A stretch of 64,000 bases of DNA from Allolobophora icterica (Eukaryota; Annelida; Clitellata; Crassiclitellata; Lumbricidae), in assembly GCA_963556255.1 (NCBI GenBank), contig OY744604.1, forward strand, positions 72,349,279 to 72,413,278, read 5' to 3'. Positions 48,676 through 63,749 of the stretch are shown in pieces. The notes below the pieces were generated by a model that saw only the letters and a list, made by a program, of their open reading frames with translations, was not told the DNA's origin and made no database searches. The first letter of the stretch is position 1. Each line of letters begins with the position of its first letter. Position numbers and translations under genes: made by a program.

Positions 48676-50984
48676 TATGATTTTTAATCGTGTGGACTTC
48701 TGAGTTAATATTGCCATCTTTAAGATGACAATATAAACATCTCTATTGCTACTTTAACTAACGATATTTACAGGTTACCCTAATAAAAAGGTACATTTGA
48801 TTATTACCAGTAGCCAAGTCATGATTAAGCTGTTACAACTCTGATGGATAATTTCGTATGTTCCAGAGATGACTTTGGTAATGCAATTTATGAAGGTCTT
48901 AATTTTCACGCAGAAGTCAGCAGCAATCTGTTTTAAATGCTGCTGCTCATCAAATCGGTGACATACCCATATTTGGGCATAAATCTAATTTCATGTCGAA
49001 ATCCATTAGCTCAGAGAAAGTAGAAAACAGGATACAGCTGATCAGAAAGTTGAAGTTGAATTGATGTAAAACAACTGGGATCTCGTTCTTACACGTATAG
49101 CAGAGCTCATCGAGACGTTTTAAAACTAAGAAATGCTGTTCATGCTACTCTTGCATTGAGTTAAAATGGTACTCTTTCAACTTGTGACATATTCTAAATT
49201 CTTTATTTTGTCTAGACATCCAAAATGTTTAGGTAAGTGTTGCGTATGAATTGATATTGTAACGAACATCGGGTTAAGTTGAAAAGCACCATCCCATCAG
49301 CAAATGTAAGGGTAGAATTACTTAAAACACAACACATTTATTTGTTAGTTTTCTTAAAGAGAAGGAAAGCGTGTAAATAAATTCTCAATGTATATCTCAA
49401 ACTGAATAGGTATATCAAAAGAGTTATTCGAAATTACAGATAAAAGAAGCTAGGATATGACCATTACACGAGATAACCAAGCTATTTAATAAGCTTACAA
49501 TATTGTCTATGTCTTTGACGTTCTCTTGAACGGTTTATTCTTCTGTGAAACGGAAGATAGTTAAAACTCCGTTCTCACAGTCACCATCATCAACAATAGC
49601 AAGGACTTCATTCCTCTCGCTATCGTATACGTAGTGCGATTTATAGCGAATAACGATCCTGTTGTTCTCATCCATCTGCGGACCAGTAAAATCGAGGAGA
49701 TTAAATTCAGAATCTAAAAGCTCAATACTGTTTAGCCGCCAGCCTAGCAACGTGCCTCCATATACGCCTGCCTGACTGGCCAGAGTAGGCAAATGGTCGT
49801 CACCTGATGACAGTGTTGACTTATATTGGCGTATAATCGTGCCATCCCTGTCGATCTCCGTTAATGTTGTTTGCACGTCGTAGTCAGTTGAAACCAGGAC
49901 AAGGTTTCCATTTTGGAATTATTTCGTCGATCATCGGACTATCTGAGTGCATCCTTATCTGATGCTGCAAGAAACCATTCGCATTGTAAATGCATATCAC
50001 TGGAAAATCATCGTCTTGCTGACCTGATAAGATTAAACTACCATCTGGAGCCACTGATAGAGTAGGCCAAAAAATTTTTATCCACTCATAATTGATGAAT
50101 GGTGTAATATTAAACTGGTGTTCTGCATCTTTCGTAACGCGGACGATTCTACCGTTACCGTCATCACATCCATCTGAGTGTACTATATACAGGCAGTTTG
50201 ATACGTTGCAAGCTGTGAAGCATTCCAGCCATGATATTCCTGGCAGCGGGATGACATCTTTCACCGCTGACATATTGTTCCGGTCGTACACATTAATAGC
50301 AAAGTCTGGATTCTGTTGCCAGTTCATCATAAATATTTCATCTTTCATGGTAGTCATGTCGTAGACGTCAATCTGGAGTGGAGATTGATGCAGAATTTCC
50401 ATGCGAATCGTCTTTTGAGCTAACAAAAGTATCACTATGTCATATCAATTGCGGAAAATAGTGGCAGCTGTTAAATGTTTCAAAAGACGACTAAGAATGT
50501 TCATTTACATGCATTCATGCAATAATATGTGAAAAACAAGTTAGAAAATTGACTGTGCTACTCCCATTGCAATCCACTTCAAGTGTCAAGTAGTATGCAA
50601 AATAAACTTGAAACTTAAAGTAAACCCGAAACGTTAAAATATAATTAAATTGGATACATGATGAGGAAATTAATAACTGAGGTCGTTGAACATCATTTTT
50701 AGGGACATCAGTGCAATGCTAAATTACAGGACAAGTCTGCATAAATCGGACGCCATACAACAATGATTGCGTGGAAAATAAGCTGCAGCGTGCAGTTACA
50801 TGTTATATTCTAAAATTTGTTGACGACAGCTTCCAGTATAAAATTGCATTAAAATGCCGATGATGGTTGTGATGATGATGGCAGTGTATTTTATGGTATC
50901 TGGGAATTTGCAAAGTACCTCTCGCAGTGTGAATTATTCAGAGCCGCTCTCAGCGTGTAAGCCTCGCGAAACAGAAAAGACTTT

Positions 50985-52025
50985 AGACTACGAACAACAG
51001 AGAGAGACAGAACGGAGAGAAAGAGGGACAGGGACAGAGAGAGACAGAGAGATAGACAGAGAGAGAAAGAGAGAGAGAACCCAGCAAGTAGGGTTCCACG
51101 CAGTACGAAGGGAAAGGAGTTCCACGTGGATGGGTTCGCGACAGTGAAAGAACGCGACCGGGGCAGCGAACATATCAAGCCGATTCAGGGATGGTAGGGA
51201 TCGATGAGAAGAAGCAGAGACAGATTCGCGCATCAGGTTTCAAAGGTAGGTTGAGACTAGTGTTAAAATTTCGAAGTGGATACGAGCGGAGACAGGAAGA
51301 CAATGCAAGACATCAGTCATGTAAATAGAGATGGAGGAGAACCGAGAACGACGAGCAATGAGGCGAGCTGCCCCGTTAAGTACCGATTGAAGGGCAGAAA
51401 TACGGACTTTCGGAAGGCCTACCAGTAAAGAATAACAATAATCAATGCGGCAACAGATGAATGCATGAATGATGGTTGTGAAGACTGCAGGAGAGAGGTA
51501 TGGACGGATACCTCGCACTCTCCTCAAGTGGTAGTAGCAGGTGCGAGTAAGTAAGGAAAGGTGAAAAGCAAAGGCTAGTGAACTGTCTATGGTGACTACC
51601 AGGTCACGGACATTCGTACTACTTCGTAGAGTATGAGAAGGTTTGAAACAAGCTGAGAGCAGTGAGAAATCGAGTTTAGATAATTGCTGCTTTGTATAAA
51701 ACCAAATGAGATGGGTTTTAGAGGAACTAAGGTTCAATCAATTAGAGAACATCCAAGAGCGAAGATCTTGAGAAGGGGAGTCAATGGAGCGAAAAAGAAG
51801 CAGTTATTATTCAGCTGGGAACCATGGACTTGAGTTTGCACATCATGAGCATAGAGATGTCCAGATGCAAGATGCTTAGAAAAGAAAGAGTGAATGCCAG
51901 TGATAAAAAGAAGGTAAAGGATAGGACCAAGAACAGAACCCTGGGAGACCAAAGTTAACCAAAGGGCGTCCTTGAGGTCTTCAGGATCACCTTTTGCGTG
52001 CGGTCAGCGATATAGGATCTGCGCC
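50985..52025 (-). mobile_element. CR1/L2-type LINE fragment, duplicated with the gene
   Basis: This is a paralog of 38225-39290. It has a SQGSVLGPILYLLFITGIHS start and a YAHD in place of YADD at the catalytic motif, then LNLSSSKTHLIWFYTKQQLS and RRVRGIRPYLS. About 45 bp of the 3' coding part is missing at about 51250. Confidence 0.8.
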
Positions 52026-53532
52026 AGCAGAGGTAGTGGTGATGACGTTGGTTACGGCAGTGTTAGTGGTAGTGGTGGTGGTGGTGGTGATGATGGTGAT
52101 TGTGATGATTGAAACCAATTCATTGTAGATATAGTGAAAAATTCTTTTTTAGTTAGAAAATTAATCTAACATGTGTGTCTAGCGTTTAAAAGGACGTTGT
52201 ATGCATGCGTGTGTTTTTACCTATGCACGTAGAAACTTAATATAGCGCATTTTCAGTACCTTACGAAAGCACTGCGCGCATACTACTTAAATGGTGTCAA
52301 AGTTCATCTGTAATCAGAAATGCCCAGATAGACTAACTGGGAAAGTCGTCACTGGTGGACTCTCGCAAACACGAACTTCTGGACGAAAGGAGTCCCGTCC
52401 AGAGTTGCAAATTCACTCCTTGTTTACAGTTTCAGTACAAGCCATTTGGCTAATATAGAGAACATGCGTTTTCGGTGATAACTCTGATGTCTATGAGACG
52501 TAGATATTTAAGAAGACTGACAGAGCATATATAAATATATATTAGATATATATATATATATGCTGTTCGCATGGATGTGTATGATAGTCTTGTTGTTACC
52601 GTGCTGGCTTGTGAATAGAGAGGTCTGGGTTCAAATCTCCAGTAGAGCAAAATATGTTTTAAAATGTCAGCTCTTTTGCTATGCAGCGAATTGAGCAGTA
52701 TAGGGAATACTTGATGTGCACTGTCAGTAAGAAGATCAGACGACGAGGCAGTGGACTGGCCACCCCAACAGTATGCATAAGCTGAGAAAACTTAATCGTT
52801 AACATTTCATGCTGGCTTAAGAATAACTCACTGATCGCAATTCTAATTTCAGGTCTTCGTTTCTCGCACGCATCAAATTAAGCAAATTTTTATCTTTAAT
52901 GAACTAACCAGTATCGTGCAGAGTCCTGTGGAGTTCATTTCGAAAGAAGTTGGTCCCAAGGATGTCGCTCCATTGGGAACAGACAGTTCTGAGTCTATTT
53001 ATCACAAGATCAGCCTTCTCTTTCCACACGCTTTTGCCCAGCTTCAAACCTTTCACTTCCATGACAATGGCTTTAATGAGGATACACTCAATTAGCTCGA
53101 TCGGTAGATGTTGCAGCTGCAGGTAAAGTTAAAACATATCACATTATCTTCCGCACCCTAGAACTCCTCAGCACAAAGTATACGAAATGGAAGAATGTTT
53201 TAGGCCGAGCGTTAAACACAACAGCAATCCAAATAGATGTCACTTCTAAGCATCGACCTACGTACGCTTGCAGGTTAGTTTCACTTAAAACTTGAACACA
53301 AAGTTGACGCAGCGTCACAAGGCTTCCATCTTTTTTCAAGGCTGAGGGAGTGAGGGTGGCTAAGTGGCGTTTTCAGAAGTTTACTAGAAGGATAGTTTAA
53401 AAAAGGTCGCACCTATCTATGCCAATTTTTTCTTGCTTGTCATTAGTATACAGCATAAATGCTTCATCTTTCTGCAACGACTGTTTATTTATTACCAAGA
53501 TGCACTGAAACTATTACTTTATTGAGACCAAT

Positions 53533-53738
53533 TTTTTATTTATTTATTTTTATTTATTCCGGATATTTCCCGACTACAGCATTGGTATACTGTGCCGGAA
53601 TTTTCACCCCGAAGCGCCACGAGCAATTGCGAGTGAATGACATGCCCAAGGTCCGTACGCAGCGGCTAGATTGGGATTCGAACCTGCAACCCTCCGGTCA
53701 CAAGGCGCAGAACTTACCAATGAGCCACCACGCCCCAC
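53533..53738 (-). mobile_element. SINE family 1 in intron 2 of copy 5
   Basis: This is the same insertion site and orientation as 28981-29228, but it lacks about 40 bp of the 3' stem region (GGATATTTCCCGACTACAGC junction). The B box GGTTCGAATCCCAA is kept. Confidence 0.8.
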
Positions 53739-54573
53739 AATTTTGACCAGATTCCTCAAAAATTACATATCTCTCTGCGGAAGTAACTACACAAGATTTA
53801 GCTCAGCACGCCGAAAGCCCCGATGGAAGAATCACATAATGAAGGTAACAATTACTATGAAAACAAACAGGGATCGCGAAAATAGGCCCATTACGTTTGC
53901 TGAGTATAAAATTCGATCTCATTTTGAGATATTACGCATTTTTTACAAAACTTTTTGTCCTTGTGTAAAATCTGACTACTTTCACGAGCTAATGAAACAG
54001 TTTGACTAAGGAAGAAGCATAGAAAATGCCGGTCTATTAGCTACACTCGTCATGCAATTGACAACGTTTAGATCCATAGATGATATGTGACTTGCATTTG
54101 AATGTCATGTAGCTTACCATCGTGTCACTCAATGATGGGAGTTTTGGACGTTTAGCATCTTGTTGGAATACTGCTGCAAGAGAAAAAATGCAATTATCTC
54201 AAAATTAATTCTTGCATAGAATTATATGCTATAATTTACGCATGTAATTGTATTTTTATTATAAGGCTATATTATTGCTATGTTCTGACTAATCTTAATA
54301 CATGTAAGTGTTCCTTATGAAAACTGGCTGAGTTGGAATAACATCTGCTAAGCGTAGGAATACTATTAATAATTTCTCAGCATTAACTTACAATCTGAGC
54401 CTTCATTCGTTTTCTCGTCATCGCTGGATGATTCGGGTGATGTTCGTTTCTTCGACATGGCGTGAGGAAAGTACTAATATCTACAGAAACCCTGGAAATA
54501 CATTCTTTATAATTGTATTTAATTTAAAGAAGGAATCGAAGTTTTAACATAAAGGACGTTTCAACACGAAAAA

Positions 54574-54610
54574 TGACGTCTGGATATTATATAACTACAT
54601 TGTGACGTCA
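54574..54610 (-). promoter_or_regulatory. Paired CRE-like sites upstream of copy 5
   Basis: TGACGTCA at 54603-54610 is 145 bp upstream of the start codon, with TGACGTCT at 54574-54581. Confidence 0.55.
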
Positions 54611-54715
54611 CACTTTAGATAGTTCATATTCATTGATACTATGCTAATTAATAAATAATTGTAACCGGTTTGTCCTCAATCGCATGCGGTCACAGAGGCA
54701 TAGAAAGTAGATTAA

Positions 54716-55205
54716 CGACATAACATAACATAACATAACGTTTATTGGTCCAATACTGTAATACAGAATTTGATTTTTTTAAACATGAAAATTAAACAGG
54801 CAATCTAATCAACTAATGTAGTATAACATTAAGCAAAGAACATGTTCTAAGTAAAATATGGTTAAACGCAGTGGAACACAATGGGAACCCAGAAGGGATG
54901 TGGTCCCGCTAAGAAGGGTGAAGCAGCTTGATGGCAGTCGAGTTACAAGTTAATAGTGAAAGTAGTTGGCCTACTTGTGTTGAAGGTAGCGTAGAAATTT
55001 GTTCCAGAATAAAGGGTCGATCACTGCAAAACTTACATGTTGCATTGTGGAAGTACGAGACGGGAGAACGACAATATTATCGTGGGTTGTAAAACGAAGA
55101 GATCTGTGACTAGGCATTGTTCACTTTGGAAATCATAGCGCTATAAGGTAGAATGGAGACCAGGCAGCAACGCGTCATCATTAGGTTCTTAAACTCAATG
55201 GGCCT
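54716..55205 (-). mobile_element. LINE 3' end with (TTATG)n tail
   Basis: This is a third paralog of 30208-30690, almost identical to 41943-42430. Confidence 0.6.
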
Positions 55206-55289
55206 GATTATTATTCTTTGTTGTTGTTGTTGTTATTATTATTAATAATATTATTATTTTTTTCCCCGAGGTACATATGATCCCTCGGC

Positions 55290-55791
<502 letters not shown>

Positions 55792-55901
55792 TCCCCCGAG
55801 GTACATATAATCCCTCAGGAGTCAGATACTAAGTGTGTGAAAATTAATCTCTGGAGTGACCATCTCTGGAGTGACCATCTAGCGCTTATTATTATTATTT
55901 C

Positions 55902-56017
<116 letters not shown>

Positions 56018-56114
56018 TTATTAATTCAAATCGACAAGCACACAGCAAGATCACATCAGAAAATGACAGTACAATCAAGATCATAATAATAATATGATCC
56101 CTCAGGTGGTCAAA

Positions 56115-56546
<432 letters not shown>

Positions 56547-56740
56547 ATTATTTTTTTGCCCCAAGGCACACATGATCCCTCCGGGACTTAAATATTGCTT
56601 TAAAAAAGTAAATAATCTGGAACTCTATTATTATTATTTTTTTAATGCTCCGAGGTATACAGGATCCCTCAGGGACTTGAATATTAACTAATAAGGAAAA
56701 TAAAGTGTCCGGAATGGCCCTATTCTTCTTCTTCTACTTC

Positions 56741-56805
<65 letters not shown>

Positions 56806-56807
56806 TC

Positions 56808-56908
<101 letters not shown>

Positions 56909-56917
56909 GGCCCTATT

Positions 56918-56984
<67 letters not shown>

Positions 56985-56985
<1 letters not shown>

Positions 56986-57704
56986 TCGCCCGAATTAAGT
57001 AAGATCCCTCAGGCTCTAAGATATTAACAGTGATTGAAAGGTTAAGCTTGGAGTACGTGGTCCTAATCCCCGGAGGGTAAAGTGATCGTGCCCTAAAAGC
57101 TACTGCGTTAAAACACTGGGTGCAAATTGAGATGCGTTGAAAAAGGAATGCTGTTTCTCTTGGGTCGCCGGAAACTGTAGTCGAGGGTAAACGCGGGTAT
57201 ACAGCGTGTACTCACCTCTAGAGACCGTATAGGCCTACTCATTTCACAAAGTTTTTCTACTCCTAATGTGTTTCGGAAAACTGACCCTTAATTTTTTCGG
57301 AAAAATAACGGGTAGCGTGTACTCACCTCTAATTTTACCACTACAGCCCTGTATATAATATAATGATAAAAATAAAGATACTAAATATTATTATAGTTGT
57401 CAGTTGTCATTATCTATCATCCGATCCTTAATTGTACGCTATAAGATCATTCCTATTTCTATGTAATTTTGTAACCAGAAGTCCCAGGAATGAGATGAAC
57501 AAAACATGCTTCACAGATATGTTATATCTGGGACGGCTGATCTTCGTTTATGTCGGTGAAAGTAGGCCTACCGTGCAAAGATATGTAGTTAGCGCTGGAT
57601 GACATGGAGAGGCGTTGAAACAGGAATGAAGTCTCCCTTTTATCTCGGAACACTTGGTAATAGTAGTAAGTGTCGACGGCCACTGGAACAAATCTGCGCG
57701 TCAA
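56985..57704 (-). mobile_element. Two diverged Dong/R4-like LINE 3' fragments
   Basis: This is the paralog of 31932-32640. The older piece is clearest here: RDKRETSFLFQRLSMSSSAN at 57522-57704. Confidence 0.6.
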
Positions 57705-59503
57705 TAGGTTGTCTATACTTCGTCACTCTGCTGAGATTTCAGGAGTACAACACCGCGACTTCTGCAATCCTGGATCGGCATGAGTATGCCAGAGTTTCGA
57801 TTACCGGTACTGTTACATTTGAGATTAGACATTGACTGCACTCTCAAGAAAAAAGAGTTGCGCCTTAGAAACGCCGATTATCGGATCGGATAAATGCATT
57901 TGGTTCTATACATACAGAACCAGCGCTGTCGAGGCGTCGGGCATGAAGTCATTGATGTCTTGCGGTTCAGCGAGTGCCCCAAATAATCTGACTTTCCGTG
58001 GCAGTATAGGGATTCCGACGTGTATTCTTATCTAGGATGCTAATCGGGCTTGAGTTTGAGAGCTTACACGTCTCTCCACTTCACAGCAGGAAAGCCTGCT
58101 TCTAGTTAGACCAAAATAATCCTTCAAGTCAGCGATTGCTGCTATTCTTGTTATCACAAAGATGCATTTCTCCGTTTAAATCACTCTGCGAAACCAGCTG
58201 ATGGCCAGGTCTTCGCCAACCACGTTAGGGAACTTTTGGGGGAAGGGGGTTCCTGCTGGTTGCAATGCAGAGTCTGTCTACTTAAATCTTACATGCCCAT
58301 ATTTTTGGGGTTCCTGTAGAGCGTGTTGACCTCACTCACTTTTGACATGGCTCCTGCAAGTTTAAGCAGGGGCGTCTACACCATTGAAACCTTGGAGCAA
58401 ATGCTCCATCCAAAATAGGGGGGTGAGATCTGTCAGTGTGTTTGCAGCCATTTTAGGGGGAAGGAAGGGAAATGGGAAGAAGAAGGGTCGAAAGGGAAAG
58501 TTGCTCCAATGACTTATGAAGGAAAGACGCCCCTGGGTATAAGTAGCCTATTATCAATGCAAGACAGAAGCTCACATTTTACAAAATCTTTGTTGTATAG
58601 AGTTTCAGTAGTTGAATCAGGAAAAACATTAAACGGCAGATACTATGTGCGATTCTAACGTTTAGTTCACGATTGTAAACTGTTCGAAGAATTGTGAGTC
58701 AGAATCCGGGGAGGTCTAGCCGAGGAGACAGCATGGTGCAACGGTGGCAATAAAAAAAAATTAGTCGTGCTTGTTCCATATGAGAAATATTTGACCATAA
58801 TATATTTTACTTCGTTGGCCGATAATCCCTAATCAATAGGTCCTCGCCGTATTTATTGAATCAATCGAACGTAGCAAAACTCCCCAAAAGACACAGTTTA
58901 AGTCTTCAAGATGTTATTAAAATCGAAACGAAAGGTTCCATAAACAGGTCGACACTTTTTGTTTCATACATCCGAAACCAAACGCTCAACAAATTTCACA
59001 CATATAGGCCTACTTGTGTCAGATTTAGTGTCCGAACCTACACCTCAACACTACCGTGCAATGAATTCTTAAGAAATCTTGCTAACTAATTATTAATTAT
59101 TAACGAGTCATCATAGGTCCTTCTCACACAATCCTGTCATCTAGGAAATTAACGCGCGAGCCGAGACCTCAACAATCTATCACACTTAAAATCTCTGCTG
59201 TCACAGAAAATCTAAATAATAGAAAAAATATATAGGATGTAAGACATCAATTCAAATTTTACTCTGAGAACGTTTTAACTTAGAAATCATTATAGTTTTT
59301 GTATTATTACCTTAATACGCATTTTACATATTCACATGTCTGAAGTAAAATAGTCTAACAGGTCGAAAAGGCATTACATTATTTTCATTGATAATTTACA
59401 GAAATAAAACACTTGTATGTGTGAATAAGACATTAGACATATTTCGTCATGGTTTAGTGGAGTTGCACAGCTACATAACTATGCAATTTAATTATCATTA
59501 CAG
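57705..59503. other. Intergenic block, no gene recognised
   Basis: It matches 32641-34047 except for about 430 bp (about 57985-58405) present here and missing in unit 3. Small frames are not conserved. No gene is supported. Confidence 0.45.
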
Positions 59504-59655
59504 CTTTTGATCCAACTTGTGACTTGGAATTTGTGACGATGATGGAAAACGAATATGTACAATTACAATGTAATGTTTCTAACGGCGGTGTTTGGAGACC
59601 GATCATGGAATGGATACAGCGTGGAAGAAATCCAAGACAGTCAGATTTCAACTAG
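59504..59655 (+). pseudogene. Single Ig-like domain exon (relic), second full copy
   Basis: It is the same length (152 bp), acceptor and stop as 34048-34199, with only a few substitutions (for example WRPIMEW for WRPVMEW). The open frame is kept in both full copies. Confidence 0.5.
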
Positions 59656-59909
59656 ATACCAAAAAGCTGGGGAATCAAGCACAGAATAAATGGAATTGCG
59701 TGAAAGAAACCTTCTTAAGCAGACCGTGTATGCGAGGCCACATGCCTTGCAGACAAACGCGGTTTTAAATGAGGAACTGGGTTCTAGCGGCATCACAATT
59801 TTCACTTTAAAGGACAGACTGGACATTCTATGTAGACCTATGCATCACAAAAGTCAAGCAAGCTTATATCCCGAAACATATTTTGTAACTAGTTTATGTA
59901 TTTAGTAGG

Positions 59910-60205
59910 GGATGCTGCATAGTGTAAGCATAGTGATTAGCGGTCTGAACAGTACTGTCAATCGAGAGGTCGGGGAGGGGCTAAAATCCCCGCCACGGCA
60001 GAAATTTGGTTGGCGATTTCTGCTCCAACTGCACCCCCTAATGAGTACACTGTCGATGGGAAGATGAGACGGCGAGGGAGAGGAGTAGCAACGCGCTCTC
60101 ATATGCCGAGGCGAAGAAAATGAAGTCGCAAACACTTCATACTCATGGCTGCCTCAGGGCTAGCTTATGGGACTGCTCTTCTTCTTCTTTGGTTCTTCTT
60201 CTTCT
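59910..60205 (+). mobile_element. SINE family 3 copy
   Basis: It carries GTAAGCATAGTGATTAGCGG, AGATGAGACGGCGAGGGAGA and a TTC-rich tail (60177-60210). Confidence 0.65.
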
Positions 60206-61116
60206 TCTACTTATGCATTCAGTGCGGTAGAGGGTCGTAAAGGTGGTAATAAATATAGGCCTACATACCATGACTTCACATGAAAAAATGTGACGGTTTT
60301 AAAAGCATATGCCAAAACGTCTGTCTGTCTGTCTGCGACATAGTTTGGATACAATAAACGAAGCATAAATGAATCTATGCATGTATTTTCTGTCTGTGTT
60401 TCTGTCTAAATCTCTTTCTAGCTTTCTATCTACATTTATTCATCTTCTTCATTTGTCCATCTCTCTAAAGACGGATGTTGACTCAGGTCGTCAATCCTGT
60501 CACCAAAGCATCAGTCTATTCTGCAGCTACTCGGAAAATGCCCTCGGTCATCATTTAGAGAAAGGTAATATTTTAGAAATTCCTTCTCGCTTCCTCGTTT
60601 CTTTTCACTTTAGTGCATCTATTCTCGCATATGTTATACCATAAACGTCGAGGTCCACATGGTTGTGCATATTGATTCTCCTGTACCGTGTTTATGAGTA
60701 GATGGAAAAGCCTGTTTAAAACGCGAGCGCTCGTTGATATGCATACAAACTGGACCAGGATCAGGTGATCTATGTATTTGAGTCCTCGATGTCTAACCTT
60801 ACGTTTTCGGATTCGGACTTTCTGTGGGGAATCCATGCAACGACCCTGTACACCTCTTGTGCAAACATGCCTTAGTCAGTAAGCAGTATAAATTGATACT
60901 TCGGCAAGCCAGAAAGTAAAGAATATATCCTGTGCCTTACTGCTCCAGTGTTCGGGACCTAATGTTTCACCTGTTCTCACTCAACGGCCAAAGAAAAGCA
61001 AAATAAGCGCTTGTTCTCCGTTCAGTGGTTGATTATTTCAAAACTAACCTACTTCTAGTTTTTCTGATATTGTATCAAGCTTTATATAACATTCAAAATT
61101 TAAAAAAATATAAGGC
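60206..61116. other. Intergenic block, no gene recognised
   Basis: This is a paralog of 34691-35582. The hAT target site is empty here (CTTTAGTGCATCTATTC at about 60608). No gene is seen. Confidence 0.45.
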
Positions 61117-61420
61117 ACAGTAGGCCTATCCGATTGGTTAGAGCGCCCAGCGTGCAACGCTGGGGTATGAGTACGAGCCTCACCTGAAACGGTTACCGTG
61201 TATAGACCTTGAGCAAGTCCTTCAGGCAGAGTTGATGTCTGCATGCATGCATGTATGCATGTATGTATGCATGTGTGTCTGTCTGTATGTATGCATGTAT
61301 GTATGTATGTATGTATGTATGTATGTATGTATGTATGTATGTATGTATGTATGTATGTATGTATGTATGTATGTATGTATGTATGTATGTATGTATGAAT
61401 GTATGTATGTATGTATGTAT
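61117..61420 (+). mobile_element. SINE family 2 with (TATG)n tail
   Basis: This is the best-preserved head of the family: GATTGGTTAGAGCGCCCAGC, GTGCAACGCTGGGGTATGAG, TAGACCTTGAGCAAGTCCTT, then (TATG)n to 61420. Confidence 0.78.
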
Positions 61421-62289
61421 TTATGATTTCAATCGTGTGGACTTCTGAGTTAATATTGCCATCTTTAAGATAACAATATAAACATCTCTATTGCCATTTT
61501 AACTAACGATATTTACAGTTGCCCTAATAAAAAGTTACATTTGATTATTACCAGTAGCCAAGTCATGATTAAGCTGTTACAACGCTGATGGATAATTTCG
61601 TATGTTCCAGGGATGACTTTGGTAATGTAATTTATGCAGGTCTTAATTATTCACGCAGAAGTCAACGGTAATCTGTTTTAAATGCCGCTGCTCATCAAAT
61701 CTGTGACATATCTATATTTGGACATAAATCCAATTTCATGTCGAAATCCATAAGGCCAGAGATACTAGAAAACAGGCTACAGCTGATCAGAAAGTTGAAG
61801 CGCCAGAATTTATGCAAAACAAATAGCAGAGCTCATCGAGACGTTTTAAAACTAAGAAATGCTGTTCATGCTACTCTTGCATTGAGTTAAAATGTTACTC
61901 ATTCAACATGTAACATATTCTAAATTCTTTATTTTGCTAGAAAACCAAAATGTTTAGGTAAGTGTTGCTTATGAATTGATATTGTAACGAACATCGGTTT
62001 AAGTTGAAACGCACCATCACATCTAACATAATGTCAGCAGATGTAAGGGTAGAATTTCTTTAAATAAAACCTACGAAGGAAAAAACAACACATTTATATG
62101 TTAGTTTTCTTAAGAGAAGGGAAGCGTGTAAATAAATGATCAATGTATATCTCAAACTGAATAGGTATATCAAAAGAGTAATTCGAAATTACAGATAAAA
62201 GAAGCTAGGATATGACCATTACACGAGATAACCAAGCTATTTAATAGGCTTGCAAAATTGTCTCTGTCTTTGACATTCTCTTGAACGGT

Positions 62290-63179
62290 TTATTCTTCTG
62301 TGAAACGGAAGATAGTAAAAACTCCGTTCTCACAGTCACCATCATCAACAATAGCAAGGACTTCATTCCTCTCGCTATTGTATACGTAGTGCGATTTATA
62401 GCGAATAACGATCCTGTTGTTCTCATCCATCTGCGGACCAGTAAAATCGAGGAGATTCAATTCAGAATCTAAAAGCTCGATACTGTTTAGCCGCCAGCTT
62501 AGCAACGTGCATCCATATACGCCTGCCTGACTGGCCAGAGTGGGCAAATGGTCGTCACCTGAAGACAGTGTTGACTTATATTGGCGTATAATCGTGCCAT
62601 CCCTGTCGATCTCCGTTAATGTTGTTTGCACGTCGTAGTCAGTTGAAACCAGGACAAGGTTTCCATTCGATTTTGGAATTATTTCGTCAACCACCGGACT
62701 ATCTGAGTGCATCCTTATCTGATGCTGCAAGAAACCATTCGCATTGTAAATGCATATCACTGGAAGATCATCGTCTTGCAGACCTGAAAAGATTAAACTA
62801 CCATCTGGAGCCACTGATAGAGTAGGGTAAAAAATTTTCATCCACTCATCATTGATGAATGGTGTAATATTAAACTGGTGTTCTGCATCTTTCGTAATGC
62901 GTACGATTCTACCGTGACTGTAATCATATCCTTCTGCGTGGTGTATATACAGGCAGTTTGATACGTTGCAAGCTGTGAAGCATTCTGGCCATGATATTTC
63001 TGGTAGCGGGATGACATCTTTCACCGCTGACATATTGTTTCGGTCGTACACATTAATAGCAAAGTCTGGATTCTCTTGCCAGTACATCATAAATATTTCA
63101 TCTTTCATGGTAGTCATTTCGTAGACGTTTATCTGGAGTGGACACTGGTGCAGAATTTCCATGCGAATCGTCCTTTGAG
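62290..63179 (-). CDS. F-box/beta-propeller protein, copy 6, last exon only (intact)
   Basis: An intact 890-bp terminal exon with the acceptor TTTTGTTAG before 63179 (phase 1) and a stop at 62290. It encodes about 295 residues of the propeller: IRMEILHQCPLQ, NVYDRNNMSAVKDVIPLPEI, CNVSNCLYIHH, SVAPDGSLIFSGLQDDD, PKSNGNLVLVSTD, LTEIDRDGTIIRQYKS and VLAIVDDGDCENGV. A frame extending to 63270 includes intron sequence upstream of the acceptor. By comparison with copies 3 to 5, the F-box exon and first two exons should lie about 2.5 to 4 kb further right, outside the window. It is the only undamaged member of the recent group visible here, and serves as the reference for the lesions in copies 3, 4 and 5. 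Confidence 0.85.
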
Positions 63180-63749
63180 CTAACAAAATTATCACTATGT
63201 CAAATAAATTTCGCAAAATAGTGGCAGGTGTTAAACACATTTTTTTCAAAAGACGACTAAGAATGATCATTTAAATACATGCATGCAATTATGTGAAAAA
63301 CAAGTTAGAAAATTGACTGTGTTACTCTCACTACAATCTACTTCAAGTGTCAAGTAGTAGGGCTTATGCAAAATACACTTGAAACTTAAAGTAAACCCGA
63401 AACGTTGACATATAATTAAATTGGATACATAATGAGGAAATTAATAACTGAGGTCGTTGAAAATCATTTTTAGGGACATCAGTGCAATGCTAAATTACAG
63501 GACAAGTCTGCATAAATCGGACGCCATACAACAATGATTGCGTGGAAAATAAGCTGCAGCGTGCAGTCACATGTTATATTCTAAAAAATTTTGACGACAG
63601 CTTCCAGTATAAAATTGCATTAAAATGCCAATGATGGTTGTGGTGATGATGGCAGTGTATTTTATGGTATCTGGGAATTTATAAAGTACCTCTCACAGTG
63701 CGAACTATTCAGAGCCGCTCTCAGTGTGTGAGCCTCGCGGAAACAGAAA

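Larger units (their letters stand above)
49535..54458 (-). pseudogene. F-box/beta-propeller gene, copy 5 (5-bp deletion)
   Basis: Exons are 54458-54392, 54173-54118, 53116-52909 and 50419-49535. Exons 1 to 3 and all splice borders look intact; the F-box exon has QHLPIEL at its start. Exon 4 is 885 bp. Five bases are missing at about 49912 (CCATTTTGG against CCATTCGATTTTGG in copies 3, 4 and 6), destroying the frame in the PKSNGNLVLVS blade about two thirds into the propeller. Beyond it the old frame is open to the normal TAA. Restoring 5 bp gives 1221 bases, the same as copy 4 plus one base. Intron 2 contains SINE 1 and intron 3 a LINE fragment. A truncated protein with F-box and partial propeller could still be made. 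Confidence 0.8.

Noticed and set aside
48307..48717. Frames rich in Met, Tyr, Val and Cys or in Thr, Tyr, Ile and His
   Set aside because: They come from (TATG)n arrays; similar frames at 6427, 24317, 35613 and 61232 were dropped for the same reason.
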